A program made the position numbers and the translations under genes. Source: Elusimicrobia bacterium GWB2_63_16 (lineage in GTDB: Bacteria > Elusimicrobiota > Elusimicrobia > Elusimicrobiales > UBA9959). From it: a DNA stretch of 46,663 nucleotides. This document shows, piece after piece, positions 9,405-18,227 of the stretch (within the stretch, counting starts at the first letter, position 1; the number at the start of each line of letters is the position of its first letter). Location of the stretch: positions 1 to 46,663 of the forward strand of contig MGTZ01000004.1 in NCBI GenBank assembly GCA_001799715.1. Direction: 5' to 3'. Under the pieces are notes generated by a model, which saw nothing but the letters and a program-made list of their open reading frames with translations, made no database searches and had not been told where the DNA came from.

Positions 9405-9490
9405 TATTTAATATAGATGCTCTATACTGGACTTAGGGCCGGGTAGGGCAGTCAGGGGCGGTATATTTGCCGGAGGGTGCAAAAAACTAA

Positions 9491-10597
9491 ATGCTTTCAA
9501 ACCTGGTAAAAAAGATGTTCCCATCCAAGGATGTCATTGGCATTGACATCGGGAACTACGCCGTTAAAGTGGTCTGTCTCGGCGAGGAGAAGAAGGTGCT
9601 CAAGCTCAAGGACTGGGGCTATATCCCGCTCCAGTTCAAGCCCGACACCACTCCAGAAGAGAAAAAAGAGATCATTTCGCAGGAGATCCGGGCCTACATC
9701 AAGAAGAAGAACCTGCAGGCCTCCTACGCCGCCACCTCCATTTCAGGCAACGCCGTCATAGTGCGCTACGTAAAACTTCCCAAGCTCACCCGCAAGGAGC
9801 TGGACCTCACGATAGGCGTCGAGGCCGAGCCGTTCATCCCTTTCGACATCAAGGACGTCAACCTGACCTACAGCATCCTCAATGAGGCGGCCGAGGAGGG
9901 GGAGCCCAAGATCGACACCGTCCTCGTGGCCGCCAAGAAGGACGCCGTGCAGGACAAGATCGACATCATCTCCGGCGCCGGCCTGGACCCGCTGATCATC
10001 GACGTGGATTCTTTCGCGCTGGAGACGCTCTACGAGCGCCTCTCGGTGCCCGGAGAGAACAATTCCGTGCTGCTGCTCAACATCGGGCAGAAGGTGACCA
10101 ACCTGTCCATCGTCACGCAGGGCGTCACGCGGGTCGTGCGCGATATCTTTATCGCCGGCGCCACGCTGGATAAGGCCATCGCCAAGGCGCTCAAGTGCGA
10201 CGTCTCCTCGGCCGACGCGGCGAAAAAATCCCGCGCCATGCTGGTCTCCGACGAGGACAAGGAGGCCGCGATAGAGAACTTCGACCGCGAGGGCATCGCC
10301 GTCTCAAAGGCCGCCTCCGGCGTGATGAAGGACCTCTACACCGAGGTCTCCCGCTCCATCGACTTCTACCTCTCGCAGGGCGTCGAGCATTCCATTTCCA
10401 AGATATACCTCTCCGGCGGCATTGCCAACCTCGGGAACCTAAACAGGTTCCTCGCCGCCGAGTTCAAGGTGCCGGTGGAGGTTCTTAACCCGCTGGCCTT
10501 CCTGCCCGAGACGCCCAAGAACATGCCCAAGGACGTGCTGCCGGCCCTGGCCGTGGCCACCGGGCTGGCGCTGCGCAGGATGAAGGATTGGGAATAA
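9491..10597 (+). CDS. pilM: Type IV pilus assembly protein PilM
   Basis: Actin-like cytoplasmic ATPase of the inner-membrane pilus platform, 368 residues. It shows the phosphate-1 loop VIGIDIGNYAVKVV, the PilM signature region (VRYVKLPKLTRKELDLTIGVEAEPFIPFDI) and the C-terminal nucleotide-site loop (ISKIYLSGGIANLGNLNRFL). PilM binds the PilN N-terminus. The upstream in-frame TAA just before ATG fixes the maximum length. Its stop overlaps the pilN start. Confidence 0.95.
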   Translation: MLSNLVKKMFPSKDVIGIDIGNYAVKVVCLGEEKKVLKLKDWGYIPLQFKPDTTPEEKKEIISQEIRAYIKKKNLQASYAATSISGNAVIVRYVKLPKLTRKELDLTIGVEAEPFIPFDIKDVNLTYSILNEAAEEGEPKIDTVLVAAKKDAVQDKIDIISGAGLDPLIIDVDSFALETLYERLSVPGENNSVLLLNIGQKVTNLSIVTQGVTRVVRDIFIAGATLDKAIAKALKCDVSSADAAKKSRAMLVSDEDKEAAIENFDREGIAVSKAASGVMKDLYTEVSRSIDFYLSQGVEHSISKIYLSGGIANLGNLNRFLAAEFKVPVEVLNPLAFLPETPKNMPKDVLPALAVATGLALRRMKDWE

Positions 10598-11148
10598 TGA
10601 TTAGAATAAACCTGATCCCCCCGGAATACATCGCGAAGATCAACCGCAAGGTGGTCGTCGCCAAGATCGTCCTTGGCGTGGCGGTGGCGGCGGCGAGCAT
10701 TCTGATGGTCTCGCTGTGGCACATCGGCCGCTCCAAGTCCATCGAGTCCCGGCTCGCCGGCCTGGAGGCCGAGATGCAGGTGCTGCAGAAGGATGTGGAC
10801 CGCGTCAAGGAGATAGAGAAGCAGATCGCCGAGGTGCAGAAATACCTCGACTCGATAACCCGCATCAACAAGGGCCGCTTCATCTATACCCGCTTCCTGC
10901 AGGACCTCGTGAGCGACCTGCCCGCGACGCTCTGGTTCAACAACGTCAGCACCGCCCTGTCCGGCAATGTCGTCAGCGTGACGATGACGCTGAACGCCAA
11001 TTCCGCCTACGACCTCGCTTACTGGATCAATTCGCTCGAAGTCTCCGGCCCCTACAGGGACGTGACGGTGGGCGCGATAGCGGTCACCGACACCGAGATG
11101 GGTAAGAAGTTCACGCTCCCGCTCTCGATGAAGTACGACTACAAATAA
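10597..11148 (+). CDS. pilN: Type IV pilus assembly protein PilN
   Basis: Bitopic inner-membrane protein, 183 residues from the ATG at 10597 (MIRINLIPPEY); this start overlaps the pilM TAA. An in-frame TTG lies 9 nt earlier but is less likely. The INLIPPEY peptide is the conserved PilM-docking sequence. One membrane helix follows (about residues 20-42), then a coiled coil and a periplasmic ferredoxin-like domain that pairs with PilO. Confidence 0.93.
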   Translation: MIRINLIPPEYIAKINRKVVVAKIVLGVAVAAASILMVSLWHIGRSKSIESRLAGLEAEMQVLQKDVDRVKEIEKQIAEVQKYLDSITRINKGRFIYTRFLQDLVSDLPATLWFNNVSTALSGNVVSVTMTLNANSAYDLAYWINSLEVSGPYRDVTVGAIAVTDTEMGKKFTLPLSMKYDYK

Positions 11149-11149
11149 T

Positions 11150-11701
11150 ATGAACCAGATACAGCTGACCAAAGAGCAGATAGGCCAGATCGCCGGCGGG
11201 GTCCTGATCGGCGGGCTGTTCATTTACCTCTACCTCTTCTATTTCTGGCTGCCGACGGCCAAGAAGATAGCGGAGAACACCGCCAAGGCCGAGGTGATGC
11301 AGCGCGACATCGACAACGCCAAGAAGCAGAAGGCCAAATTCAAGAACCTCGAGGAGAAGCTCGTCAGCCTCAAGCTCGAGCGCGAGGCGGCCGTGAAAAA
11401 GCTGCCCAGCGAGAAGAAGATCCCCGACCTGATCCGCACCGTCACCAGGCTCAGCAAGAAGTACCGCGTCAGCGTGACGGCGATCAATCCGTCGGGGCAG
11501 GCCAAGGTTGAGTACTTCACCAAGGTCAACTACCTGATCTCGATGAAGGGCAATTACCACGATATCGGCCGCTTCCTGACCGCGCTCGGCCTGGAGGAGC
11601 GCATCCTGACCTCCGAGAACCTCATCATCACCGGCACTGTCGGCACCGAGACCTCGGCCACGGGCACGTTCACCCTGGCCGCCTACCAGTACAACGGCTA
11701 A
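11150..11701 (+). CDS. pilO: Type IV pilus assembly protein PilO
   Basis: A 183-residue PilO. A short cytoplasmic segment is followed by a membrane helix (IAGGVLIGGLFIYLYLFYFW), a coiled coil rich in Lys/Glu, and a periplasmic domain with the YHDIGRFLTALGLEERILTSENL pattern typical of PilO (shown shortened elsewhere). It forms heterodimers with PilN and contacts PilP. It starts one base after pilN. Confidence 0.93.
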   Translation: MNQIQLTKEQIGQIAGGVLIGGLFIYLYLFYFWLPTAKKIAENTAKAEVMQRDIDNAKKQKAKFKNLEEKLVSLKLEREAAVKKLPSEKKIPDLIRTVTRLSKKYRVSVTAINPSGQAKVEYFTKVNYLISMKGNYHDIGRFLTALGLEERILTSENLIITGTVGTETSATGTFTLAAYQYNG

Positions 11702-11704
11702 ATT

Positions 11705-12163
11705 ATGCGCTCGATACTGATAACCCTGTTGATCTGCAGCGCGGCCCCCGCCGCGGCCCAGGTGGCCGTCTCCACGGCCGCTCCGGCCGTACAGGCCGTG
11801 CCGCTCACCACGGAGCAGGCCTACCGGCCCTCCAACGGCCGCGACCCGCTGGTCCCGGCCACCGTGTCCGGGGACACGAAGGGCAGCGCCGTGCCGAAGG
11901 CCAAGGGCCAGGCGCCGGCCGTGGTTTCGAGCACGTTCAACGTGTACAGCCTCGCGCTGACCGGCATCATGGAAGACTCCAGCGGCCGTCAGGCCCTGCT
12001 GCGCGACGCCGCGGGCAACCTCTACACGCTCAGGGCCGGCCACATAACCGACGCGAAGAAGAAGACCATTCCCGGCGTGTCCGGGGTGGTGAAGGGCAAG
12101 CAGGTGATACTGATGACGGAGGACAAGAAGGTCCACCATCTCAACCTGCGGGAGAACGAATAA
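11705..12163 (+). CDS. pilP: Type IV pilus assembly protein PilP
   Basis: Periplasmic linker, 152 residues. It has an N-terminal signal peptide (MRSILITLLICSAAPAAAQ) and no lipobox Cys, unlike many PilP lipoproteins. The RDPLVP element and the C-terminal beta domain (LALTGIMEDSSGRQALLRDA, GVSGVVKGKQVILMTEDKKV) match the PilP/GspC homology region that contacts the PilQ N0 domain. It is placed between pilO and pilQ as expected. Confidence 0.88.
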   Translation: MRSILITLLICSAAPAAAQVAVSTAAPAVQAVPLTTEQAYRPSNGRDPLVPATVSGDTKGSAVPKAKGQAPAVVSSTFNVYSLALTGIMEDSSGRQALLRDAAGNLYTLRAGHITDAKKKTIPGVSGVVKGKQVILMTEDKKVHHLNLRENE

Positions 12164-12164
12164 C

Positions 12165-13979
12165 ATGAAAAAATTCACAGCCATAGCCGTGACGGCGCTG
12201 CTGCTGGGCCAGAACCCCGCGATAGCGTTCGCGGCGGAAGCCGCCACGGTCAAATCCGTGCGGGTCTCCGCCAACAGCGTCTACATCGCCACCGACCGCC
12301 CGGTGGAATACAAGTCCTTCACCACGGCCGACCCCGACAGGCTGGTCGTGGAGCTGATGGACGCCAGGCTCAAGACCCTCCAGGATATACCGGTCAACGG
12401 GAGCGCGCTGCTGAAGGTGCGCACCGGCCAGTTCCAGACCAGCCCGGTCAGCATCTCCCGGGTGGTCATGGACCTTTCGCAGAAGACCGCCTACGAGATA
12501 GTGCGCAAGGGCAGCGAGCTCGTGGTCATGTTCGGCGGCCGCGCCCCCGCCGCCGTCAAGGACGCCCCCGCCGCCGCCGTCCAGCCCGCCGCGGTCAAGG
12601 TGATAGCCCCCGAGCCCGAACCGGCCCCGGCCCGGCCGATAGAGATGACGCTCGAAGCCGCCTCTTCCCCGGCCGCCCGCTCCGCGAAGAAGCGCCCTGT
12701 TTTTGCCACCTACCGCGGCGGCATAATGGAGAGCCTGCCGCGCGACCCGATCAGTTTCGACTACAGCGAGGCCGACGTGCGCGAGGTCATCGACATGCTC
12801 GCCGCCAAGGCCAACATCAACATCATCTACGGCGACGATGTTTCCGGCACGGTGACGATCAGCCTCAACAAGGTGCCTTTCGACGAAGCTTTCAAGACGC
12901 TGCTCAGCGTGAAGGGCCTCGCCGCCCAGCAGGCCGGAGACAACATCCTGCGCATAGCCGCGCCCGCCACGCTGCAGGCCGAGCAGAAGAAAGCCATGCC
13001 GCAGACCCGGGTATTCTATCTCAGCTACGCAAAGGCCCTGGACGTGAAAGCCCAGCTGGACGCCGTGTCCAGCGCCGAGGGGCGCTCGGCGCGCATCACC
13101 GCCGACGAGGGGAACAACGCCCTCGTCATTACCGACACGCAGATCGGCCTGGATTCCACCGCCCGCCTGATCCGCAGCATAGACCGCGTGCCCAAGCAGG
13201 TGCTCATCGAGGCCAAGCTCGTGGAGGTCTCGCTGGATAATTCGCTGGACTACGGCATCAGTTGGTCAGGTTCCGCCAATAAGAGCGGCTCCTATATCGG
13301 CGCGCAGGACATCTCCAACCTGCCGACCACCGCCCTGGGCGGCGCGTATGCTGTGAACTCGCCGCTCGGCGGCGCCGCCGGCGGCACCGGCGTGAACCTG
13401 CCCGCCAACCTGGTCTACGGCGCTTTCCGCCTGGGCAAGGTGGCCTCCAACTACATGTTCGACGCGGTGATCACCGCGGCGGCCAAGAAGGGCAAGGCCA
13501 AGGTGCTCAGCGATCCGAAGGTGGCCACGCTCAACAACAAGGAAGCGAACATCAACATCACCACGCAGATCCCGTACACCACCACGGAGACCACCGCTTC
13601 CACGCCGCCCACGCTGACCACCAAGGTCACCTACCTGACCACCGGCATCGTGCTGAAGGTGACGCCCACTATCAACTCCGACGGGCGCATCTCCATGAAG
13701 ATCAACCCGACCGTCAGCCAGCCCTCGCCCACCATCACCCCGGTGGCCGGCGGCGCGCCCGGCATCGACACGCGCTCGGCCGACACCAACGTGATCGTGC
13801 GCGACGGAGAGACCATCGTCATCGGCGGCCTGATACACGACACGCAGTCCGAGTCCGTCTTCAAGGTGCCGATACTCGGGGATATCCCGCTGCTCGGCTA
13901 CCTGTTCAAGAAGAAGTCCATGAGCCGCACCAGGATGGAGCTTCTGATCTTCGTTACGCCCAGGATCCTGGAAGACTAG
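12165..13979 (+). CDS. pilQ: Type IV pilus secretin PilQ
   Basis: Outer-membrane channel through which the pilus exits, 604 residues. It has a signal peptide, one AMIN domain (about 28-120; VKSVRVSANSVYIATDRP), a Pro/Ala-rich linker, the STN/N0 region (ISFDYSEADVREVIDMLA), a NolW-like N1 domain (TRVFYLSYAKALDVKAQLD) and the secretin barrel ending PILGDIPLLGYLFKKK and ELLIFVTPRIL. There is a single AMIN domain where many PilQ proteins have two. It is the last gene of pilMNOPQ and is followed by a terminator. Confidence 0.96.
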   Translation: MKKFTAIAVTALLLGQNPAIAFAAEAATVKSVRVSANSVYIATDRPVEYKSFTTADPDRLVVELMDARLKTLQDIPVNGSALLKVRTGQFQTSPVSISRVVMDLSQKTAYEIVRKGSELVVMFGGRAPAAVKDAPAAAVQPAAVKVIAPEPEPAPARPIEMTLEAASSPAARSAKKRPVFATYRGGIMESLPRDPISFDYSEADVREVIDMLAAKANINIIYGDDVSGTVTISLNKVPFDEAFKTLLSVKGLAAQQAGDNILRIAAPATLQAEQKKAMPQTRVFYLSYAKALDVKAQLDAVSSAEGRSARITADEGNNALVITDTQIGLDSTARLIRSIDRVPKQVLIEAKLVEVSLDNSLDYGISWSGSANKSGSYIGAQDISNLPTTALGGAYAVNSPLGGAAGGTGVNLPANLVYGAFRLGKVASNYMFDAVITAAAKKGKAKVLSDPKVATLNNKEANINITTQIPYTTTETTASTPPTLTTKVTYLTTGIVLKVTPTINSDGRISMKINPTVSQPSPTITPVAGGAPGIDTRSADTNVIVRDGETIVIGGLIHDTQSESVFKVPILGDIPLLGYLFKKKSMSRTRMELLIFVTPRILED

Positions 13980-14000
13980 GCCGAGGGCGGTACAGGATAG

Positions 14001-14035
14001 AGGGCCAGGGCGACGCGTCCTGGCCCTTTGTTCTT
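14001..14035 (+). terminator. Rho-independent terminator after pilQ
   Basis: A 9-bp perfect stem (AGGGCCAGG / CCTGGCCCT) followed by TTGTTCTT. It separates the pilus operon from the downstream ligase genes. Confidence 0.75.
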
Positions 14036-14065
14036 GCGGCGCCCGGCGGCGCGCTACGATTTTAA

Positions 14066-15514
14066 ATGTTCGCATACATCTTCGTCTTTCTGCTGGCCCT
14101 TACCCCGGCCCTGCAGGCCGTCTTCGACCTGACGCTGCAGCTGGCGCTGCAGCGCGCCGTGCTGTGCGCCGTCGCGGCCTGGCTGCTGCTGAAAGCTTAT
14201 AACGAAGGCCTGCCCGCCGGGCTCGGCTCGCGGAAATTCTACCCGCTCTGGGCCGCCGCCCTGCTGACGCTGCTCTCGCTGGTCTTCAGCCCGTTCAGGG
14301 GCTGGATCTACAACGAATGGGGCAACTACGCGGCGGGGCTGCTGGTGTTCCTGTTCGCCTCCTATATAGATAAGGAAGGCCGCGACCGCGTGGAGCGCGG
14401 CCTGCTCTACGGGGCCTGGCTGGTCTTCGCCGTCTCCGTGGCGCAGGTTTTTCTGCTGCGCAACTTCGCCGCCCTGCCCCCGCTCACTAACCTCAACGCG
14501 CTGGCGCTCTACGCCGTGATGCTGATGCCGCTGGCCCTCGGCCGGCGCAACTGGGCGCTGGCCGCGGCCATGGGCATACTCGTGGTCTGGACGCAGTCGC
14601 TCGGGGCCGCGCTGGCCGGCCTGACCGCCGCCGGGGCTTATGCCCTGTCCCGTCCGGGCGGGCGGCAATGGCGGGAGAACCTGCTGCCTCTGGGCGTGCT
14701 GGGCGCGCTGGCGGTCTTCGTCTTCTACCTGCTGCAGGCCGATTCCGTGGCTGGCCGCCTGGCCTGGTGGCGCAGCGCCTGGGAGATGTTCCTGGCCCGG
14801 CCGCTGTCCGGCTTCGGCCATGCCTCCTACACCTGGGCCCAGGCCGCCTTCCAGCCGGACGGCGCCTTCCGCGAGCACTCCATATACGCGCATAATTATT
14901 ATCTCGAGTTCCTTGCCGAGAACGGCCTGCCCGCCGCCGCGGCCTGGTTCTGGCTGGTCTTCGCCGCGCTGCGGCGCCGGCAGGGGCTGGCCAAGTACGC
15001 CCTGGTGGCGGCGCTGGCGCATTCCTTAGTGGATTTCGGCCTGTCGGTGCCGGCCAACTTCTGGATCTTCTGCTGGCTGCTGGCCTCGCCTGCGGAGGAG
15101 GCCGCGCCGGAGAAAACCGCGTCCCCGGCGCTGGCGACGGCGGCCGTCCTGGGCGCGCTGCTGGCCGCCGCGCTGCTGGCGCTGGACCTGCGCAGCCTGG
15201 CTTTCGAACGGGCCCGGGGCCGGGCCCTGGCCGCGGCGTCGGCGGGAGACCTGCCGGCGGCCGAAGCAGCGCTGGCCCCGGCGCTGGCCCCTGGCCTGCT
15301 GCGCGGACCCGCCCTGGAATTCCTGGGCCGCCTGGCCGCGGGCGACAAAACAGCCCCGCCGGGCTATCGCTCCGCCGTCTACTATGAAATGGCGCTGCTG
15401 GAGAACCGCTACTGCGCCGGCGCCTGGGGCGCCCTGCGCCGCATCTACGCGGCGCCCGGCCTGGAGGCGCGGGCCGAAGGGCTGGACCGGCGCCGCCGTG
15501 AGGTGTATAAATGA
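14066..15514 (+). CDS. O-antigen ligase / protein O-oligosaccharyltransferase family protein (first copy)
   Basis: Polytopic membrane protein, 482 residues, about ten or more hydrophobic segments. The conserved Wzy_C-type region is clear: RLAWWRSAWEMFLARPLSGFGHASY followed by HSIYAHNYYLEFLAENGLP (the periplasmic loop with the catalytic His and Arg), each quoted in part. These enzymes move lipid-linked glycans onto lipid A core or onto pilins (WaaL, PglL/TfpO). A soluble helical C-terminal part (about 385-482) resembles TPR-type repeats. A TACGAT box ends 5 nt before ATG and there is no ribosome binding site. Its end overlaps the second copy (ATGA). Confidence 0.75.
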   Translation: MFAYIFVFLLALTPALQAVFDLTLQLALQRAVLCAVAAWLLLKAYNEGLPAGLGSRKFYPLWAAALLTLLSLVFSPFRGWIYNEWGNYAAGLLVFLFASYIDKEGRDRVERGLLYGAWLVFAVSVAQVFLLRNFAALPPLTNLNALALYAVMLMPLALGRRNWALAAAMGILVVWTQSLGAALAGLTAAGAYALSRPGGRQWRENLLPLGVLGALAVFVFYLLQADSVAGRLAWWRSAWEMFLARPLSGFGHASYTWAQAAFQPDGAFREHSIYAHNYYLEFLAENGLPAAAAWFWLVFAALRRRQGLAKYALVAALAHSLVDFGLSVPANFWIFCWLLASPAEEAAPEKTASPALATAAVLGALLAAALLALDLRSLAFERARGRALAAASAGDLPAAEAALAPALAPGLLRGPALEFLGRLAAGDKTAPPGYRSAVYYEMALLENRYCAGAWGALRRIYAAPGLEARAEGLDRRRREVYK

Positions 15515-17142
15515 ACCGGGCCGCGCTGGAAAAAGCCGCGCCGTGGATGCCGGCCTGCTTCCTGCTCCTGGCGGTGGCCGCCGGCGGGCTGCGCCAACAG
15601 GGCGGTTGGCTGTTCTTCGGCGCGCTGCTGCTGGCCTGGCACGCGCTGCGCCCCGCCCCGCTCTCCGCCGCCGGGCTCAAGGGCCCGCTGCTCTTCTTCG
15701 GCTGGCTGCTGGCCGCCGCCCTCTTCGCGCCCGACCCCGGCGCGGCGCTGGGTAATTTTTCCAGGACGGCGCTGCTGGGGCTTTTCTTCTTCGGCGCGCT
15801 TTCCTATAAGGACGGCTCCCGCGGCTGGCTGGCCGCCCTGTACGCTGTCGGCGCGGCCGCGGCCGCCGTGTTCCTCTTTCAGCGCCTGTCCGGAGCGGCG
15901 CTTACGGGCCTGATAGGGGCCAACCCGAATTACTCGGCCGTCTTCTGCGCCGCGGCCCTGCCGGCCGCGCTCCTGGCCCTGTCCGCACCTGACGCGGGCC
16001 GGCAGCGGGCCCTGTACGCTCCGCTGGCTCTGCTGCTGCTCGCGGGCCTGGCCGCCTCCGGTTCGCGCGGGGCCGTGCTGGCCGCGCTGCTGAGCGCCGG
16101 CGCGGGCCTGGCCTGGCTGCGCCGCTGGCCCTGGCTGGCGGGCCTGCTGACCGCGCTGACGGCCGCCGCGCTGCTGATCCCCGGCGGGCCGGCCGAATTC
16201 CTGAAGCTCGACGACGCGCGCGCCTATGAAAGGCCGCGCCTGTGGGGCGCCGCGCTGCGGGCCGCGCTGGCCAGCCCGCTGCTGGGCTGGGGGCCCGGCC
16301 AGTTCGGAGACGTCTTCGAGTATTTCAAGTTCCCCTACGCGGACGGAATCTCCTATTTCGGGCACTCCACCCTGCACGCACACAGCGAGCCGCTTAACCT
16401 GGCGGCGGAGGGCGGCCTGCCGGCCGCGCTGCTGTTCCTGGCCGCCGCGGCCGCCGGGCTGGCCAGGGGCTGGAAGAATAATCTGCCGCTGGCGCTGGCC
16501 GCGCTGGCCGCGCTGCTGCAGGGCGGCGCCGACATGATCTTTTACTCAGGCGCCGTCGGGCTGTTGTACTGGGGCTCGCTCGGTTTCTGCGCCGCCGGGA
16601 ACGCGCCCGCCGGAGACGGCTCCTCGGCGCGCGCGCTGGCGGCCCTGTTCGTGACCGGCCTGCTGGCCCTGCCCGCCGGAGAAGCCCCCGGCGCCCGCGC
16701 CTTCCTGGCCGCCGCCGAACTGGAGGCCGGCGCCGGTGGCAGCCGCGCGCTGGCCGTAGCCCTGGCCCGCGCCGACGCCGCGGCCAGGCCGCGCAGCGCT
16801 TTCGCGGCCGCCGACGAGGGCGCGGCCCTGGCCGCGGCCGGCGACCTGGCCGCGGCCGAAAAAGCCTTCAGCCGCGCGCTGCAACTGGAGCCGGCCTTCG
16901 CGGAGGCGCGGCTGGGCCTGGCCGGAGTTTACGCCGCCGCCGGGCGCTACCCCGAGGCCTGCGCCGCGGCGGAGGAACCGGGAACCTACGCGGCCGCGAG
17001 ACCGAGCGGCGAATACGAGCGGCTGCTGCTGGGTTACGACCGGCCCGCCGCGGAAAGATTTAAGAAGGAAATATGCGGCAAAAAGAAAACTGGAAGCGTT
17101 ACTGCGTCTCCCCGCAGGACGTCCTCGAGGGCAACGAAGTAG
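15511..17142 (+). CDS. O-antigen ligase / protein O-oligosaccharyltransferase family protein (second copy)
   Basis: A second member of the same family, 543 residues, with the same membrane layout and core signature: RLWGAALRAALASPLLGWGPGQF, then STLHAHSEPLNLAAEGGLPAAL (quoted in part). The C-terminal region (about 400-520) has TPR-like helices (EKAFSRALQLEPAFAEARLGLAGVY, partial). It is unlike copy one outside the core, so this is an old duplication or two separate roles, for example polymerase and ligase. It starts within the stop of copy one. Confidence 0.75.
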   Translation: MNRAALEKAAPWMPACFLLLAVAAGGLRQQGGWLFFGALLLAWHALRPAPLSAAGLKGPLLFFGWLLAAALFAPDPGAALGNFSRTALLGLFFFGALSYKDGSRGWLAALYAVGAAAAAVFLFQRLSGAALTGLIGANPNYSAVFCAAALPAALLALSAPDAGRQRALYAPLALLLLAGLAASGSRGAVLAALLSAGAGLAWLRRWPWLAGLLTALTAAALLIPGGPAEFLKLDDARAYERPRLWGAALRAALASPLLGWGPGQFGDVFEYFKFPYADGISYFGHSTLHAHSEPLNLAAEGGLPAALLFLAAAAAGLARGWKNNLPLALAALAALLQGGADMIFYSGAVGLLYWGSLGFCAAGNAPAGDGSSARALAALFVTGLLALPAGEAPGARAFLAAAELEAGAGGSRALAVALARADAAARPRSAFAAADEGAALAAAGDLAAAEKAFSRALQLEPAFAEARLGLAGVYAAAGRYPEACAAAEEPGTYAAARPSGEYERLLLGYDRPAAERFKKEICGKKKTGSVTASPRRTSSRATK

Positions 17143-18227
17143 AGCTGCTCAAGGGCGGCGAGGAGGCTTTCCCGGCGATGCTCTCGGCCATCGCCGGGGC
17201 GCGCCGTTACGTGCTGCTGGAGTTCTATTCCTTCTCCGACGATTCGGCCGGCCGCGCCTTCGCCGAGATCCTGCGCCGCAAGGCGCGCGAGGGCGTGAAG
17301 GTCTTCCTGGTCTACGATTCGGTGGGCTCCATCCTGACCGACCGCAGGTTCTTTCAGGAGCTGGCCGCCGCCGGCGTGAGCGTGGCCGAGTTCCGGCCGG
17401 TTATCTACTGGAAGCCTTACTGGAACTGGATCAAACGCGACCACCGCAAGACGGTCTGCGTCGACGGGCGTTGCGCCTTCGTGGGCGGCTTCAATATCAC
17501 GGCGAGCGACGCCCCGCTGTCCATGGGCGGGCGCGGCTGGAAGGACACGCAGGCGCGCGTCTGCGGGCCCGCCGCCGCCGGCATAGAACGGATATTCTGG
17601 GAGGCCTGGACGGCTTCCACTCCGGTAGACGCCGCGGCGCAGGCGCCGCTGCCGTCCCCGGAACCCGCCGCCGCCGGGACCAGGGCCGCCTCGGTGGTCT
17701 CTGCCAACGGCATACGCAACGTGCGCTCCATCCGGCACGCCTACCGCTACGCCATTGACATGGCGCGGGAGTATATTTATATCACCAACGCCTACTTCCT
17801 GCCCGACAAGCTGGTGCTGCGCCGGCTGGTGCGGGCCGCGCAGCGCGGCGTGGACGTGCGCATCATCGGCCCGCGCGAGACCGACCACCCCTATGTGCGC
17901 TGGGCCTCGTGGGCCATCTTCGGCCGCCTGCTAAAGAGCGGCGTCAAGCTCTACGAGTGGCAGGGCCCGATATTGCATTCCAAGACCGCCGTGATCGACG
18001 GGGTCTGGTCCTCGGTGGGCAGTCACAATCTGGACCACCGCAGCCTGTCCTATAATCTGGAACTGAATCTGAATGTCTATGATCGTCCTTTCGGCACGGC
18101 TATGGTCAGGGCTTTCCGCGAAGATCTTCACAACTCCAGGCTGATCACCCTCGAGGACGTGCGGCGGCGGCCGCTGACGGCCAAGGCGGCCTCCAGGCTG
18201 CTTTACCTTTTCCGTTCCTGGCTATGA
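17073..18227 (+). CDS. Phospholipase D superfamily protein, cardiolipin synthase-like
   Basis: A 384-residue protein with two HKD active-site motifs: H124-K126-D131 (HRKTVCVDG) and H302-K304-D309 (HSKTAVIDG), each followed by the expected Gly-Gly/Ser and Asn. It lacks N-terminal membrane helices, like ClsB/ClsC types. Cardiolipin synthases join phosphatidyl groups onto phosphatidylglycerol, or use phosphatidylethanolamine. It overlaps the second ligase gene by 70 nt if the ATG at 17073 (AAGGA upstream) is used. Its stop overlaps the next start. Other phosphatidyl-transfer roles are possible. Confidence 0.8.
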   Translation: MRQKENWKRYCVSPQDVLEGNEVELLKGGEEAFPAMLSAIAGARRYVLLEFYSFSDDSAGRAFAEILRRKAREGVKVFLVYDSVGSILTDRRFFQELAAAGVSVAEFRPVIYWKPYWNWIKRDHRKTVCVDGRCAFVGGFNITASDAPLSMGGRGWKDTQARVCGPAAAGIERIFWEAWTASTPVDAAAQAPLPSPEPAAAGTRAASVVSANGIRNVRSIRHAYRYAIDMAREYIYITNAYFLPDKLVLRRLVRAAQRGVDVRIIGPRETDHPYVRWASWAIFGRLLKSGVKLYEWQGPILHSKTAVIDGVWSSVGSHNLDHRSLSYNLELNLNVYDRPFGTAMVRAFREDLHNSRLITLEDVRRRPLTAKAASRLLYLFRSWL

